In this document: piece by piece, positions 8,336 through 17,460 of the stretch
How the letters are laid out: each line of letters starts with the position of its first letter
How positions within the stretch are numbered: position 1 is the stretch's first letter
Source: Halomarinibacterium sedimenti
Lineage (GTDB): Bacteria > Bacteroidota > Bacteroidia > Flavobacteriales > Flavobacteriaceae
Reading direction: 5' to 3'
NCBI RefSeq assembly: GCF_019312585.1
Contig: NZ_JAHWDP010000003.1
Coordinates: 248,001-312,000, forward strand
DNA: 64,000 nt
Notes under the pieces: model-generated
Seen by the model: the letters and a program-made list of their open reading frames with translations, nothing else
Databases searched by the model: none
Told to the model about the DNA's origin: nothing
Position numbers and translations under genes: made by a program

Positions 8336-9277
8336 TTAATTGGTTTTGTAATGGCCTTTTTCTGGAATTTCTATATAATATTCTTTACCACTACTGTTTT
8401 TAAGATAGGTGTCACGAAGCCACGGATTATGGATTTTCAAAATCTTATAATTAATATCGAATTTTTTAGCAAAATCAGCAAAGTCAGTTACCGCTGTATC
8501 TACTTTTACTTTATAGGATGGGATTTCTTTATAAAGGTCCTTTTCTCTAAAATTGAAACCATATTTTCCAGGATTACTCAAAATCTCCTTAAAGGCTAAT
8601 ATTCTAAATACATATCTACTGGTTTCAGAATTCAGTAACAAATCGTAGTAATCATTTACTTTTTGACGTTCAATTTGCTTATTTATACCACCATTTCCTG
8701 CATTATAAGCCGCCGCAGCCAACGTCCAAGTTCCAAACTTTCTTTTTGAGTCCTTTAAGTAATCTGCTGCTACTTTTGTAGCTAATTCCAAATTATAACG
8801 TTCGTCTACATAATCGTTTATTTCAAGTCCATATTCACGTCCTGTCCCTTTCATAAAATGCCAAAAGCCAGCTGCACCTGCAGGAGAACTATTATTTTCT
8901 AAAGCACTTTCCGCAACAGCCAAATATTTAAAATCATCTGGAATACCGTATTTTGCTAATAATGGTTCTATGATAGGGAAGTATTTATGAGCTCTTTTAA
9001 AAATAAGCAAACCATTAGATTGCCAATAGGTATTTACCAATAATTCTCTATCCATTCTTTCCCGAACATCCGGATCATTCAACGGCACAGGTTCTCCTGC
9101 AAAATCCATAGTTTCCGGAAGCTCTAAGGCATATATGTTATAGTCGTTAACAAGCTTTTTCTCCATATTTTCAGAAGCTTTTGGAGTGCTTTTCGCAGGA
9201 TCCTGGACAGCATTTGTACACAAAACAAATACGGCTACTAACACGGTTCCCAATCCAATTTTTGATAAAATATTCAT
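8336..9277 (-). CDS. Lytic transglycosylase (SLT / MltD-like)
   Basis: 313 aa with an N-terminal membrane or signal segment (about residues 5-22). The SLT fold is clear: KYGIPDDFKYLAVAESALENN with catalytic Glu123, AGAAGFWHFMKGTGREYGL, YNLELATKVAADYL and LAAAAYNAGNGG. Such enzymes cleave the MurNAc-GlcNAc bond of peptidoglycan to give 1,6-anhydro ends, in the periplasm. The C-terminal part ends in a segment like the start of MltD tails (NPWLRDTYLKNSSGKEYYIEIP) but no LysM repeat follows. First gene of a pair with the small TSUP permease. Confidence 0.9.
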   Translation of the reverse strand: MNILSKIGLGTVLVAVFVLCTNAVQDPAKSTPKASENMEKKLVNDYNIYALELPETMDFAGEPVPLNDPDVRERMDRELLVNTYWQSNGLLIFKRAHKYFPIIEPLLAKYGIPDDFKYLAVAESALENNSSPAGAAGFWHFMKGTGREYGLEINDYVDERYNLELATKVAADYLKDSKRKFGTWTLAAAAYNAGNGGINKQIERQKVNDYYDLLLNSETSRYVFRILAFKEILSNPGKYGFNFREKDLYKEIPSYKVKVDTAVTDFADFAKKFDINYKILKIHNPWLRDTYLKNSSGKEYYIEIPEKGHYKTN

Positions 9278-9320
9278 AACTGTAAATTTTCCTTAAAGAT
9301 AAAAAATAGCAAATGGCAAA

Positions 9321-9980
9321 CTAGTGGTTTTCTATAATATTTTGTAGCATTTTACTCACTTTACTTCCTTTATTTAAAATCATAATATGGGTGCCACCTT
9401 CCAAAATATTAGCGTTCTTAATATTCTTTATTGGAAAGACAGCATCAAAGTCTCCATGAATATGATAAACTTCTGTATCTACTTCATTTCTATTCCAGTT
9501 TACCATTTTTTCGATAGCCCAATCTAAATAGTCTTTATCTTTTATAGAAAGATATTCGTTATACAATCGCAATCTTTTTTTACTTCGGGGTCCAATGGCA
9601 AATTTTGTTAAATCACCAACAGATGACACAATACTCGTTGGCAACAATTTATAGGCCATAGTAACTTTTGCGACTGTAAATCGTTTGGGTAACTCTTGTT
9701 TCGATTTTACACTCGAAATAATTATAAGTTTTTGTAACTCAAGAAATTTTGACATTTCCTGAACCACCACTCCGCCAAAGGAAACACCCACTAAAACAGC
9801 ATTTTCTTCAGTAACAAAAGCCGCCATCCTTTGTGCGTAAGATGTAAGGGATTCTTTTTTTTCTGGAATTAGCCATTCGATAATATGCACTTCATATTGA
9901 TCTATGGGAAGGACAATATTTTTAAATATTTCTTTACTCGCAGCGAGCCCTGGCACAAAATACAAATGAATTTTAGTCAT
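9321..9980 (-). CDS. Alpha/beta hydrolase
   Basis: 219 aa, no signal peptide. The nucleophile elbow GVSFGG has Ser67. An acid candidate lies in HGDFDAVFP and the late His in GGTHIMILNKG, giving a complete triad. The N-terminus YFVPGLAASKEIF holds the oxyanion region. Substrate unknown. The gene ends 43 nt before the lytic transglycosylase gene on the same strand and could share its transcript. It is divergent from the pirin gene. Confidence 0.8.
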   Translation of the reverse strand: MTKIHLYFVPGLAASKEIFKNIVLPIDQYEVHIIEWLIPEKKESLTSYAQRMAAFVTEENAVLVGVSFGGVVVQEMSKFLELQKLIIISSVKSKQELPKRFTVAKVTMAYKLLPTSIVSSVGDLTKFAIGPRSKKRLRLYNEYLSIKDKDYLDWAIEKMVNWNRNEVDTEVYHIHGDFDAVFPIKNIKNANILEGGTHIMILNKGSKVSKMLQNIIENH

Positions 9981-10068
9981 ATGGAATCCTTTAACAGTCC
10001 TTTTGGCAAAGGGAACTTATAAAATTTGTAACTTTACAGTGTAAAGATACTATTACTATCTAAAAACA

Positions 10069-10785
10069 ATGAAAAAGGTTGTTCACCCATCGTCCACACG
10101 CGGAAATGCCAATTATGGATGGTTAGAAGCAAAATATTCTTTCAGTTTTGCAAATTATTACGACCCTAATCGTTTACAATTTGGATTATTACGAGTGTTA
10201 AATGATGACATTGTTGCCCCTGCTATGGGATTTGGAAAACACCCACACCAAAATATGGAGATTGTTACCATTCCACAATCGGGAGCTGTTAAGCATAAAG
10301 ATTCCATGGGAAATGAAGGCATAGTCGCTGCTGGGGATATACAAGTTATGAGCGCAGGAAGTGGTGTGGAGCATAGTGAAGTAAATGCAAGCGCCAAAGA
10401 AGCACTTAAATTATTTCAAATTTGGGTATTTCCTGAAGAACAAAACGTTTCACCGCGATATGATCAAAAAAAAATAGCAACATTACTTACACCCAATAAA
10501 ATAAGCACTGTTGTGAAGCCAAAAAATGAAGCGAAAGACAATGAGCTCTGGATTCACCAACAAGCCTATTTTAATCTTGGAGAATTTACGGAGGATCGCT
10601 CCACGAACTATACCTTAAATCAACAAGGACACGGCATATACCTCATGGTAATTGAAGGCCAAGTTTCTGTTGACGATGAAATATTAAAAAATAGAGATGC
10701 CATTGGTATCTGGGATACTAATGAAATAAGTATTACAGCAAAAAAAGGCACCAGACTATTGTTGATAGAAGTACCCATGAATTAA
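10069..10785 (+). CDS. Pirin family protein
   Basis: 238 aa. The N-terminal cupin carries the pirin metal site: the HPH of GKHPHQNMEI, then His and Glu in SGVEHSEVN, the four ligands that bind iron in characterised pirins. The second cupin half (YLMVIEGQVSVDDEIL) is poorly ligated, as usual. Family members include quercetin dioxygenases and redox-sensing cofactors; no specific substrate can be assigned. It is followed after 15 nt by a small GNAT gene, probably one transcript. Confidence 0.9.
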   Translation: MKKVVHPSSTRGNANYGWLEAKYSFSFANYYDPNRLQFGLLRVLNDDIVAPAMGFGKHPHQNMEIVTIPQSGAVKHKDSMGNEGIVAAGDIQVMSAGSGVEHSEVNASAKEALKLFQIWVFPEEQNVSPRYDQKKIATLLTPNKISTVVKPKNEAKDNELWIHQQAYFNLGEFTEDRSTNYTLNQQGHGIYLMVIEGQVSVDDEILKNRDAIGIWDTNEISITAKKGTRLLLIEVPMN

Positions 10786-10800
10786 CAAAACTCCCCCATT

Positions 10801-11100
10801 ATGATTGAAGATGTTGACATTACAGACAATGAATTTTTAAGACAGTTTGAACTAGAAGTAGGCGACAATATGGCTCGTATTGAATATGCACTGCAAGACC
10901 GAAAAATCTTCCTAACTAAATACGATATGCCCGACGATATGGAAGAACAAGGATTTCGGGATATTTTTATTAAAGCAGTTTTTGAAGAAGTTAAAAAACG
11001 AGGGATTAGCCTCATGCCTACATGTCCAGAAATTGTAGGGTTTTTAAGAAAAAACCGAAGAAAATACAAAGAATTACTTCCTGTTGGAATTAATATCTAG
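10801..11100 (+). CDS. Small GNAT-fold acetyltransferase (YjdJ-type)
   Basis: 99 aa, the compact GNAT fold of the YjdJ/COG2388 group. MARIEYALQDRKIFLTKYDMPDDMEEQGFRDIFIKAVFEEVKKRGISLMPTCPEIVGFLRKN follows the family layout: two strands, the acetyl-CoA-binding helix region, then a PTCPEI strand and turn. The acceptor is unknown. The last 4 nt overlap the convergent mtaB stop. Directly downstream of pirin. Confidence 0.85.
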   Translation: MIEDVDITDNEFLRQFELEVGDNMARIEYALQDRKIFLTKYDMPDDMEEQGFRDIFIKAVFEEVKKRGISLMPTCPEIVGFLRKNRRKYKELLPVGINI

Positions 11101-12437
11101 GCAAACATAGGTTGTTTAACAAAATCAAAACGCACCAATCCATCCTCATCAATCTTGGTGAGTTTTACTTTATGAAGTGTATTAACTAACTCCGGATTCC
11201 ACGGAGTTTTTATTTTTATATAATTTTCGGTGAATCCGTGAATATATCCTTCCTTATTTTCGCCTTCAAATAGCACAGTTCTGGTAGTTTCCATTTGACT
11301 TTCATAAAAAGCTCTTCGCTTTTTTGCCGAAAGTCCGCGTAACATTTTACTCCTTTTGGCTCTCACCTTTTGAGGCACAACATTGTCCATTTCTGCAGCT
11401 AGTGTATTATCTCTTTCAGAATAGGTAAAAACGTGTAAATAAGAAATATCCAATTCATTTAAAAATTGATACGTTTCTAAAAAGTGTTCTTCTGTTTCTC
11501 CTGGAAAGCCTACAATTACGTCCACGCCAATACACGCATGGGGCATCACTTGTTTAATCTTGTTAACTCTATCAACGTATAATTCTTTGAGATAACGACG
11601 ACGCATAAGCTTCAAAATATCGTTGCTACCACTTTGTAATGGAATGTGAAAATGCGGAACAAACGTTTTGGATTTCGCCACAAAATCGATGGTTTCGTTT
11701 TTCAACAGATTAGGTTCGATAGAAGAAATTCGTAAGCGCTCAATACCCTCAACTTTATCTAGTGCTTCGCATAATTCGAAAAAGGTATGCTCATGTTTTT
11801 TGTTACCAAACTCCCCTTTTCCGTAATCACCAATATTGACTCCCGTAAGCACAATTTCTTTAATGCCTTTTGCCGAAATTTCAGCAGCATTTTTTAACAC
11901 ATTATCAAGGGTGTCACTTCGTGAAATTCCACGCGCCAAGGGAATGGTACAATACGTACACTTGTAGTCACAACCATCCTGAACCTTTAAAAAAGCACGT
12001 GTTCTATCTCCAAAAGAATAAGAGCCTACGTAAAAATCGGCTTCGTCTATTTCACAGCTGTGAACTTGGGTTTCTGCTTTAGGACTATCCAACAAGTCAT
12101 TGATATAACTAGTAACTTTAAATTTTTCGGTAGCCCCCAATACTAAATCCACACCATTCACAACTGCTAATTCTTGCGGTTTTAGTTGGGCATAACAGCC
12201 AACAGCTACGACAAAGGCTTCAGAGTTTGCCTTTAGTGCTTGCTTCACAATGGTTTTAAAACGCTTATCGGCATTTTCAGTAACACTACAGGTATTTATC
12301 ACGTAAACATCTGCCTTTTCAGAAAAATCCACCCGCTGGAAACCTTCTTCAGAAAAACTTCTCGCAATGGTCGAAGTTTCACTAAAGTTAAGTTTACATC
12401 CTAAAGTGTAAAATGCTGCTTTTTTTGTACCGTTCAT
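11097..12437 (-). CDS. mtaB: tRNA t6A37 methylthiotransferase MtaB
   Basis: 446 aa. It converts t6A to ms2t6A at position 37 of ANN-decoding tRNAs. The N-terminal UPF0004 domain has three iron-sulfur cysteines (TLGCKLN, NTCSVTENAD, VGCYAQ). The radical-SAM motif is C-D-Y-K-C-T-Y-C within VQDGCDYKCTYCTIPLARG. The C-terminal TRAM-like part follows (ENYIKIKTPW). The VTENAD and QSGSNDILKLMRRRY forms favour MtaB over MiaB or RimO. A TATTTTTG element on the minus strand near 12463-12470 is a likely promoter. Convergent 4-nt overlap with the GNAT gene. Confidence 0.93.
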   Translation of the reverse strand: MNGTKKAAFYTLGCKLNFSETSTIARSFSEEGFQRVDFSEKADVYVINTCSVTENADKRFKTIVKQALKANSEAFVVAVGCYAQLKPQELAVVNGVDLVLGATEKFKVTSYINDLLDSPKAETQVHSCEIDEADFYVGSYSFGDRTRAFLKVQDGCDYKCTYCTIPLARGISRSDTLDNVLKNAAEISAKGIKEIVLTGVNIGDYGKGEFGNKKHEHTFFELCEALDKVEGIERLRISSIEPNLLKNETIDFVAKSKTFVPHFHIPLQSGSNDILKLMRRRYLKELYVDRVNKIKQVMPHACIGVDVIVGFPGETEEHFLETYQFLNELDISYLHVFTYSERDNTLAAEMDNVVPQKVRAKRSKMLRGLSAKKRRAFYESQMETTRTVLFEGENKEGYIHGFTENYIKIKTPWNPELVNTLHKVKLTKIDEDGLVRFDFVKQPMFA

Positions 12438-12497
12438 TCTTGTATTTTAGCAAACGAGGGAGCAAAAATACAAACTATAATTGTATCCTTAAAACCT

Positions 12498-14117
12498 ATG
12501 GCGAAACAACGACTTTCATTACGTTTCTTTCTATCAATTCTTTGTGTTTCCATAATGTTGATTTCTTGTGGAGAAAAAATAGAAAATGAAAGAGACCACC
12601 TCGTTTTTCGGTATAATGAACACAGCAATATTTCTTCACTCGACCCTGCCTTTGCGAGAAATCCACAAAACATTTGGCCAACCAATCAATTATTTAATGG
12701 TTTAGTACAATTAGACGATTCGTTAAACATTCAGCCAGATATTGCCAAAAGTTGGGAGATTGTAGATAGCACTTGCACATTTTATTTTACGCTACGTCAG
12801 GATGTGTTTTTTCATAAAAATAAAGTCTTTGGGAAGGATTCTACAAGGATTGCGACGCCTCAAGATTTTGAATATAGTTTTAACCGTTTAATCGATCCTA
12901 AAGTAGCTTCGCCTGGAAGCTGGGTGATGAATTATGTAGATTTGGCGGTTGCCGAAAATGATTCGCTATTTAAAATTATGCTGAAAGAGCCTTTTCCTGC
13001 TTTTTTAGGAATGTTGGGAATGCGTTATTTTTCCGTCGTACCACAAGAAGCGGTGGAGTTTTACGGGAATGAATTTCGAAGAAATCCCGTGGGAACAGGT
13101 CCTTTTCAATTTAAACTTTGGGAAGAAAACGTAAAACTCGTCCTTCGGAAAAACCCTCACTATTTCGAAAAGGATGAAAACGGAGTCCAACTCCCCTATC
13201 TTGAAGCCGTGGCCATAACTTTTTTACCCGATAAACAGAGTGAGTTTCTTCAATTTGCACAGGGCAAAATTGATTTTATTTCGGGTTTAGATAATTCGTA
13301 TAAAGACGAAATTTTAACCACCACAGGGAAGCTTCAATCCAAATATGAAAAGGAGGTAAATCTCATTTCCTGCCCTTATTTAAACACCGAATATCTTGGA
13401 TTTTTTATGGATGCAGAAGCAGAAGAAATTCAATCGAAAGCACTGCGACAAGCCATTAACTACGGATTTGACCGTTCAAAAATGATCACCTATTTACGCA
13501 ACGGAATGGGTATTCCTGCCGTCCATGGGTTTATCCCAAAAGGATTACCCGGGTTTACTGAAATAGACGGTTATGACTATCAGCCAGAAAAGGCTCGACA
13601 ATTAGTAGCACAATACCAACTAGAAACAGGAGACCAAAATCCTGAAATTGTGATAGGTACTAACAGTCAGTATCTTGATATTTGCGAATACATACAACGA
13701 GAATTGGAGAAAATAGGCATTTCGGTAACCGTAGATGTGATGCCACCCTCCACGCTCAGACAAATGAAAAGTAGTGGTGAACTGGATATTTTCCGTGCCA
13801 GTTGGGTGGCCGATTATCCCGATGCCGAAAATTACCTTTCCCTTTTTTACAGTCCTAATTTTGTCCCCCACGGTCCTAATTATATGCATTATAAAAACGA
13901 AGTGTTTGATAGTTTATACCAAAAATCCCTTTCAATTAATGATATTGAAGAGCGAAAGGTTTTATATGCCAAAATGGACTCTTTAATTATTGCCGATGCC
14001 CCTGTAGTACCTTTATTTTATGATAAAGCCATTCGGTTTGTCAATAAAAAAGTAAGCGGATTGGGTATTAATCCACAGAATTTTTTGTTTTTGAAACGGG
14101 TGAAAAAGGAGCGGTAA
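12498..14117 (+). CDS. Oligopeptide/dipeptide ABC transporter substrate-binding lipoprotein
   Basis: 539 aa. A lipobox LISC (Cys24) ends the signal peptide. The body is a family 5 solute-binding protein: SLDPAFARNPQNIW, LVQLDDSLNIQPDIAKSWE, RNPVGTGPFQFKLWEENVKLVLRKNPHYF and the late FRASWVADYPDAENYLSLFYSPNF. Members bind peptides, nickel or other solutes. No permease or ATPase gene is adjacent, so it either feeds a transporter encoded elsewhere or acts alone. It is divergent from mtaB with only 60 nt between the starts. Confidence 0.9.
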   Translation: MAKQRLSLRFFLSILCVSIMLISCGEKIENERDHLVFRYNEHSNISSLDPAFARNPQNIWPTNQLFNGLVQLDDSLNIQPDIAKSWEIVDSTCTFYFTLRQDVFFHKNKVFGKDSTRIATPQDFEYSFNRLIDPKVASPGSWVMNYVDLAVAENDSLFKIMLKEPFPAFLGMLGMRYFSVVPQEAVEFYGNEFRRNPVGTGPFQFKLWEENVKLVLRKNPHYFEKDENGVQLPYLEAVAITFLPDKQSEFLQFAQGKIDFISGLDNSYKDEILTTTGKLQSKYEKEVNLISCPYLNTEYLGFFMDAEAEEIQSKALRQAINYGFDRSKMITYLRNGMGIPAVHGFIPKGLPGFTEIDGYDYQPEKARQLVAQYQLETGDQNPEIVIGTNSQYLDICEYIQRELEKIGISVTVDVMPPSTLRQMKSSGELDIFRASWVADYPDAENYLSLFYSPNFVPHGPNYMHYKNEVFDSLYQKSLSINDIEERKVLYAKMDSLIIADAPVVPLFYDKAIRFVNKKVSGLGINPQNFLFLKRVKKER

Positions 14118-14242
14118 CTGTAACAAACACAGTCCTTCACAGACTAATAAAGAAACTTTCCACAGGATTCCATTTAACTTCATACACCTTTAATCTTTAA
14201 AGGTTCTGGAATTCAAGTTTTTGGTCTAAATATTTTATTATT

Positions 14243-14548
14243 ATGAAATATACAACAACAGGCACACGGCTAAACCATAAAATATTCATTAGAACAAGGC
14301 AAACAAATTTTGATGTAAAAAAACACTTTAGCCATACAACTATTGAAAATTTTGTTGACCACACCAAAATGAAAGGTCATGAATTTGCTGCTTTCCAAAA
14401 ACGCATGTTTCAGCAAATGAAAAAAGACAGAAAAAGACGTCGCATCGTATTTTTGATTTCTTGCATTGTCACTCTTTTAATCATTATTGGGTTTTTGATT
14501 TTCTGGAATACGTTTGATTTTAGTCTATTAAAGTCTTCGGAGTTTTAA
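14243..14548 (+). CDS. Small basic protein with C-terminal membrane anchor, unknown
   Basis: 101 aa, not recognised. The N-terminal two thirds is basic and rich in His, Lys and Arg, with QKRMFQQMKKDRKRRR just before one strong transmembrane helix (about residues 69-90). The last ten residues are outside it. By the positive-inside rule the basic part faces the cytoplasm. The spacing to both neighbours is over 90 nt, so it is probably its own unit. Function unknown. Confidence 0.55.
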   Translation: MKYTTTGTRLNHKIFIRTRQTNFDVKKHFSHTTIENFVDHTKMKGHEFAAFQKRMFQQMKKDRKRRRIVFLISCIVTLLIIIGFLIFWNTFDFSLLKSSEF

Positions 14549-14647
14549 AAATCCAACAATAATTTTGGACTATTCCCTATTAAGTTAATTATCATAGTTT
14601 TAACAACTATTAAATAAAGTATTTCTAATTTTCTGAAAACTATAAAG

Positions 14648-15154
14648 ATGAATAGAAATGCGTTTTTAAAATCCGTTGGGCAAACTGGGATATTAATTGC
14701 TACAACTCCTCTGGTCTCATTTGCAAATCCGCTAATGAATGATCCTCAATTAGATAAAGAAATCGTTCAAAAGTTTGTAGGAGCAGGTCATGGAAACTTT
14801 GACGTTGTGAAAGAATTGTTAGAAGAATATCCAACCTTATTAAATGCCGCCCATGATTGGAAATTTGGAGATTTTGAAACAGCACTAGGGGCTGCGTCGC
14901 ACGTTGGAAATAAAGAAATTGCTACCTATCTTATAGAAAAAGGGGCACAAGTAAATATATTTACCGCTACACTTTTTGGAAAGATGGAAATTTTAAAACC
15001 CATAATAGAAGCATTTCCCTCTAGTTTAAATGCCAAAGGACCTCATGGGTTTACCTTATTACATCATGCAATTAAAGGGGGTGATGACGCTTTAGAAGTT
15101 AAGGAATACTTGATAAATATGGGGGCTAAAGAAGTGAAAGTCCCTTTATACTAA
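14648..15154 (+). CDS. Ankyrin-repeat protein with Tat-like leader
   Basis: 168 aa. It begins MNRNAFLKSVGQTGILIATTPLVSFANP, laid out like a twin-arginine signal, but the usual RR pair reads R-N, so Tat export is uncertain. The rest has about three ankyrin-type repeats: GHGNFDVVKELLEEYPTLLNA, GNKEIATYLIEKGAQVNIF and GFTLLHHAIKGG ... VKEYLINMGAKE. Such proteins mediate protein contacts. The stop overlaps the convergent GlmU-like gene by 4 nt. Partner and role unknown. Confidence 0.8.
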   Translation: MNRNAFLKSVGQTGILIATTPLVSFANPLMNDPQLDKEIVQKFVGAGHGNFDVVKELLEEYPTLLNAAHDWKFGDFETALGAASHVGNKEIATYLIEKGAQVNIFTATLFGKMEILKPIIEAFPSSLNAKGPHGFTLLHHAIKGGDDALEVKEYLINMGAKEVKVPLY

Positions 15155-16326
15155 CCTTTCCTCCAACTAGCGCTTTCATCATAAACATGTTGGAGAATTT
15201 TAGCATCTACTTCCGTAAACTCCATATTTCTGCGTGACATCACAATTTTCGCAGTTTCGAAGGCTTTGTTGGTTTTGTAGGTGGTCATTCCTGCTGCACC
15301 TCCCCAACTAAAGCTCGGGATAAAATTTCGTGGGAAACCACTTCCAAAGATATTGACACTTACTCCAACTACCGTTCCTGTATTAAACATGGTGTTGATA
15401 CCACATTTACTATGATCGCCCATCATTAACCCGCAAAACTGTAACCCAGTACGAGCAAAGCTTTCCGTTTCATAATCCCAAAGGCGCACTTGATCGTAGT
15501 TATTTTTTAAGTTGGAGGTATTGGTATCGGCACCTAAATTACACCATTCACCGAGCACCGAATTTCCTAAAAACCCATCGTGTCCTTTATTGGAATAGCC
15601 AAATAGCACACTATTACTTACCTCACCTCCTACTTTACAATGAGGCCCAATGGTGGTGCCTGTATATATTTTGGCAGCCATTTTAACCGTAGCGCTTTCA
15701 CAAAGTGCAAAAGGACCACGAATCATAGCACCTTCCATAATTTCGGCATTTTTACCAATATAAATAGGTCCATCTTTAGCATTTAAGGAACAAAGCGGAA
15801 GTACCGCTCCTTCTTCAATAAAAATATTTTCTGGATAAAAAGCTACAGTGGTTTCGGGAATGGGTTGCGATTTTCTGCCTTCAGTAAGGAGTTTAAAATC
15901 ACGGGCAATAGCCTCGTGGTTTTTACTGAAAATATCCCAAGTATGTTCGATTCGCAACACATCGTTATAGGAGTATTGAATGACCTCGCAGCTTTCAAAA
16001 TCTACTTCTTGGTCTTCTTCCGAAAAAAAAGCAATGGGTTCGTCGTCATAAAAAATGGCCTGATTTTCAGAAAGATTTTTAATGAGATTGACCAAATTTT
16101 CCGAAGGTATAAAACTGGCGTTAATCAGGATGTTTTTTTCCAACTCCACAAGGGGCCACTTTTCAGAAAGGTAATCTTCGGTTACTGTGGTAGTGGTTGA
16201 ACCTAACAACAACTCCCATTTTTCACGAATAGTTAATATACCCACACGAATATCTGCCACAGGTCTTGTAAAAGTAAAAGGCAATAATTGATTGCGAACA
16301 CTGCCGTCGAAAAGAATGTAATTCAT
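15151..16326 (-). CDS. GlmU-like sugar nucleotidyltransferase / left-handed beta-helix protein
   Basis: 391 aa. The N-terminal part (LFDGSVRNQLLPFTFTRPVADIRVGILTIREKW) is typical of the Bacteroidetes GlmU-like protein with an NTP-transferase-like domain. From about residue 180 onward hexapeptide repeats form a left-handed beta-helix (IYIGKNAEIMEGAMIRGP, GTTIGPHCKVGGEVSNSV, GLMMGDHSKCGINTMFNTGTVVG). Related to UDP-GlcNAc synthesis, but the canonical GxGxGTRM-type loop is not visible, so activity of the first domain is uncertain. Confidence 0.85.
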   Translation of the reverse strand: MNYILFDGSVRNQLLPFTFTRPVADIRVGILTIREKWELLLGSTTTTVTEDYLSEKWPLVELEKNILINASFIPSENLVNLIKNLSENQAIFYDDEPIAFFSEEDQEVDFESCEVIQYSYNDVLRIEHTWDIFSKNHEAIARDFKLLTEGRKSQPIPETTVAFYPENIFIEEGAVLPLCSLNAKDGPIYIGKNAEIMEGAMIRGPFALCESATVKMAAKIYTGTTIGPHCKVGGEVSNSVLFGYSNKGHDGFLGNSVLGEWCNLGADTNTSNLKNNYDQVRLWDYETESFARTGLQFCGLMMGDHSKCGINTMFNTGTVVGVSVNIFGSGFPRNFIPSFSWGGAAGMTTYKTNKAFETAKIVMSRRNMEFTEVDAKILQHVYDESASWRKG

Positions 16327-16373
16327 TTTTTGAAAGTAAAACCTAAAGGTACTTATTTTTGAATGACCTAAAA

Positions 16374-16403
16374 TAAAAAAACCTCCGATTTCTCGAAGGT
16401 TTT
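16374..16403 (-). terminator. Rho-independent terminator after rpmE
   Basis: On the minus strand AACCTTCGA pairs with TCGGAGGTT (one G-T pair) around a GAAA loop, followed by a T-run. It lies between rpmE and the GlmU-like gene. Confidence 0.85.
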
Positions 16404-16428
16404 ATATGTTGTATAAATTCGTAAGAAT

Positions 16429-16710
16429 TTATTCTTCCGTTTTTGTTTCCTTTTTTGCAGGCTTTTTGAACTTGTCGTACTTGTTCTTAAATTTATCGAT
16501 ACGACCAGCGGTATCAACCAATTTATGTTTCCCTGTGTAAAATGGGTGAGAAGTTCTTGAAATCTCCAATTTTACTAAAGGGTACTCAACGCCATCTACC
16601 TCAATGGTTTCCTTAGTATCTGCAGTAGACTTGGTTAAAAACACATCTTCATTAGACATATCTTTAAAAGCTACTAATCTGTAATTTTCTGGGTGAATTC
16701 CTTTTCTCAT
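16429..16710 (-). CDS. rpmE2: 50S ribosomal protein L31 type B
   Basis: 93 aa. [20 protein letters not shown], the [24 protein letters not shown] core and the length identify L31. The cysteines that bind zinc in type A L31 are absent, so this is the zinc-independent type B form. An extra Lys/Glu-rich tail ends it. L31 bridges the ribosomal subunits. It has its own promoter (16749-16779) and terminator. Confidence 0.95.
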   Translation of the reverse strand: MRKGIHPENYRLVAFKDMSNEDVFLTKSTADTKETIEVDGVEYPLVKLEISRTSHPFYTGKHKLVDTAGRIDKFKNKYDKFKKPAKKETKTEE

Positions 16711-16748
16711 CGCTTTAACGTATTTAGTACTCTATAATTTTGAGAGTG

Positions 16749-16779
16749 CAAATTTAATCATTAATTATAAATGAACAAT
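16749..16779 (-). promoter_or_regulatory. Promoter of rpmE type B
   Basis: Minus strand ATTG (16779-16776) followed after 19 nt by TAAATTTG (16756-16749), close to the TTTG-N19-TAnnTTTG consensus. Leader about 35 nt. Confidence 0.75.
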
Positions 16780-16855
16780 AGTTTACGTATTTTTTTATTG
16801 AAATATTAAGCAAAGCTAAGATTCCAGTCTTCACAGGAATTCCGTAACATTTTAG

Positions 16856-16863
16856 TACATTTG
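16856..16863 (+). promoter_or_regulatory. -7 promoter element TACATTTG before the DUF4199 gene
   Basis: Matches TAnnTTTG, 55 nt before the ATG at 16918. The leader contains a small hairpin (GCCTGCC / GGTAGGC, about 16884-16902), similar in sequence to the dispersed repeat near 43.86 kb. Confidence 0.55.
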
Positions 16864-16917
16864 TTTACTAACTGGCAAACCTGCCTGCCGAATGGGTAGG
16901 CTAAAAACTTTACAACT

Positions 16918-17448
16918 ATGGACAATCAAAAAGCTTCCTTAAAAAAAATTGCACTTAACTATGGATTATTGCTGGGTCTTGCATCCATTGCCTTATCTGT
17001 GATAACTTATGTCATGGGGGTTCACCTAGAAAGACCTTGGTGGGCATCGGTAATTGGTATTATTATCATGGCCGCTCTAATAGTTTATGGACTTAAAGCC
17101 TTTAAACAAGATAATGAAGGTTTTCTTTCTTTAGGTGAGGCCATTAAAGTTGGACTTGCCATCTCGGTAATTGCAGGAATTCTAGGTGCCGTTTATAATT
17201 ACGTTTTTGTTACAGTTATTGAACCTGATTTTGTGGCTCAAATGATGGAAATCACCAGAGAACAGATGATTGAGCAAAATCCAACAATGACCGAAGAACA
17301 AATGGAGATGGGTCTTAGTATTACCGAAAAGTTTATGAGCCCAGGAATTATGTCTGCCATGGCCATTATTTTTACACTATTCTTAGGTTTTATTATCTCT
17401 CTAATTTCGGGATTAATCATGAAGCAAAATCGCCCAGAAGGCTACTAG
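16918..17448 (+). CDS. DUF4199 family membrane protein
   Basis: 176 aa with four predicted transmembrane helices (about residues 10-30, 38-58, 72-95 and 142-166). The layout matches the DUF4199 family of Bacteroidetes: a KIALNYGLLLGLAS start, a GFLSLGEAIKVGLAISVIAG core, an acidic Met/Glu-rich extramembrane loop and a final helix. Function unknown. It lies 12 nt before the glycosyltransferase gene; these two genes are often paired in Flavobacteria, and a role in the same membrane process is inferred. Confidence 0.85.
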   Translation: MDNQKASLKKIALNYGLLLGLASIALSVITYVMGVHLERPWWASVIGIIIMAALIVYGLKAFKQDNEGFLSLGEAIKVGLAISVIAGILGAVYNYVFVTVIEPDFVAQMMEITREQMIEQNPTMTEEQMEMGLSITEKFMSPGIMSAMAIIFTLFLGFIISLISGLIMKQNRPEGY

Positions 17449-17460
17449 AATTTACCATTC

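Noticed and set aside
14168..14222. Hairpin CCTTTAA / TTAAAGG as terminator of the peptide-binding gene
   Set aside because: There is no T-run after the stem and it is weak; it may be part of the next promoter region.
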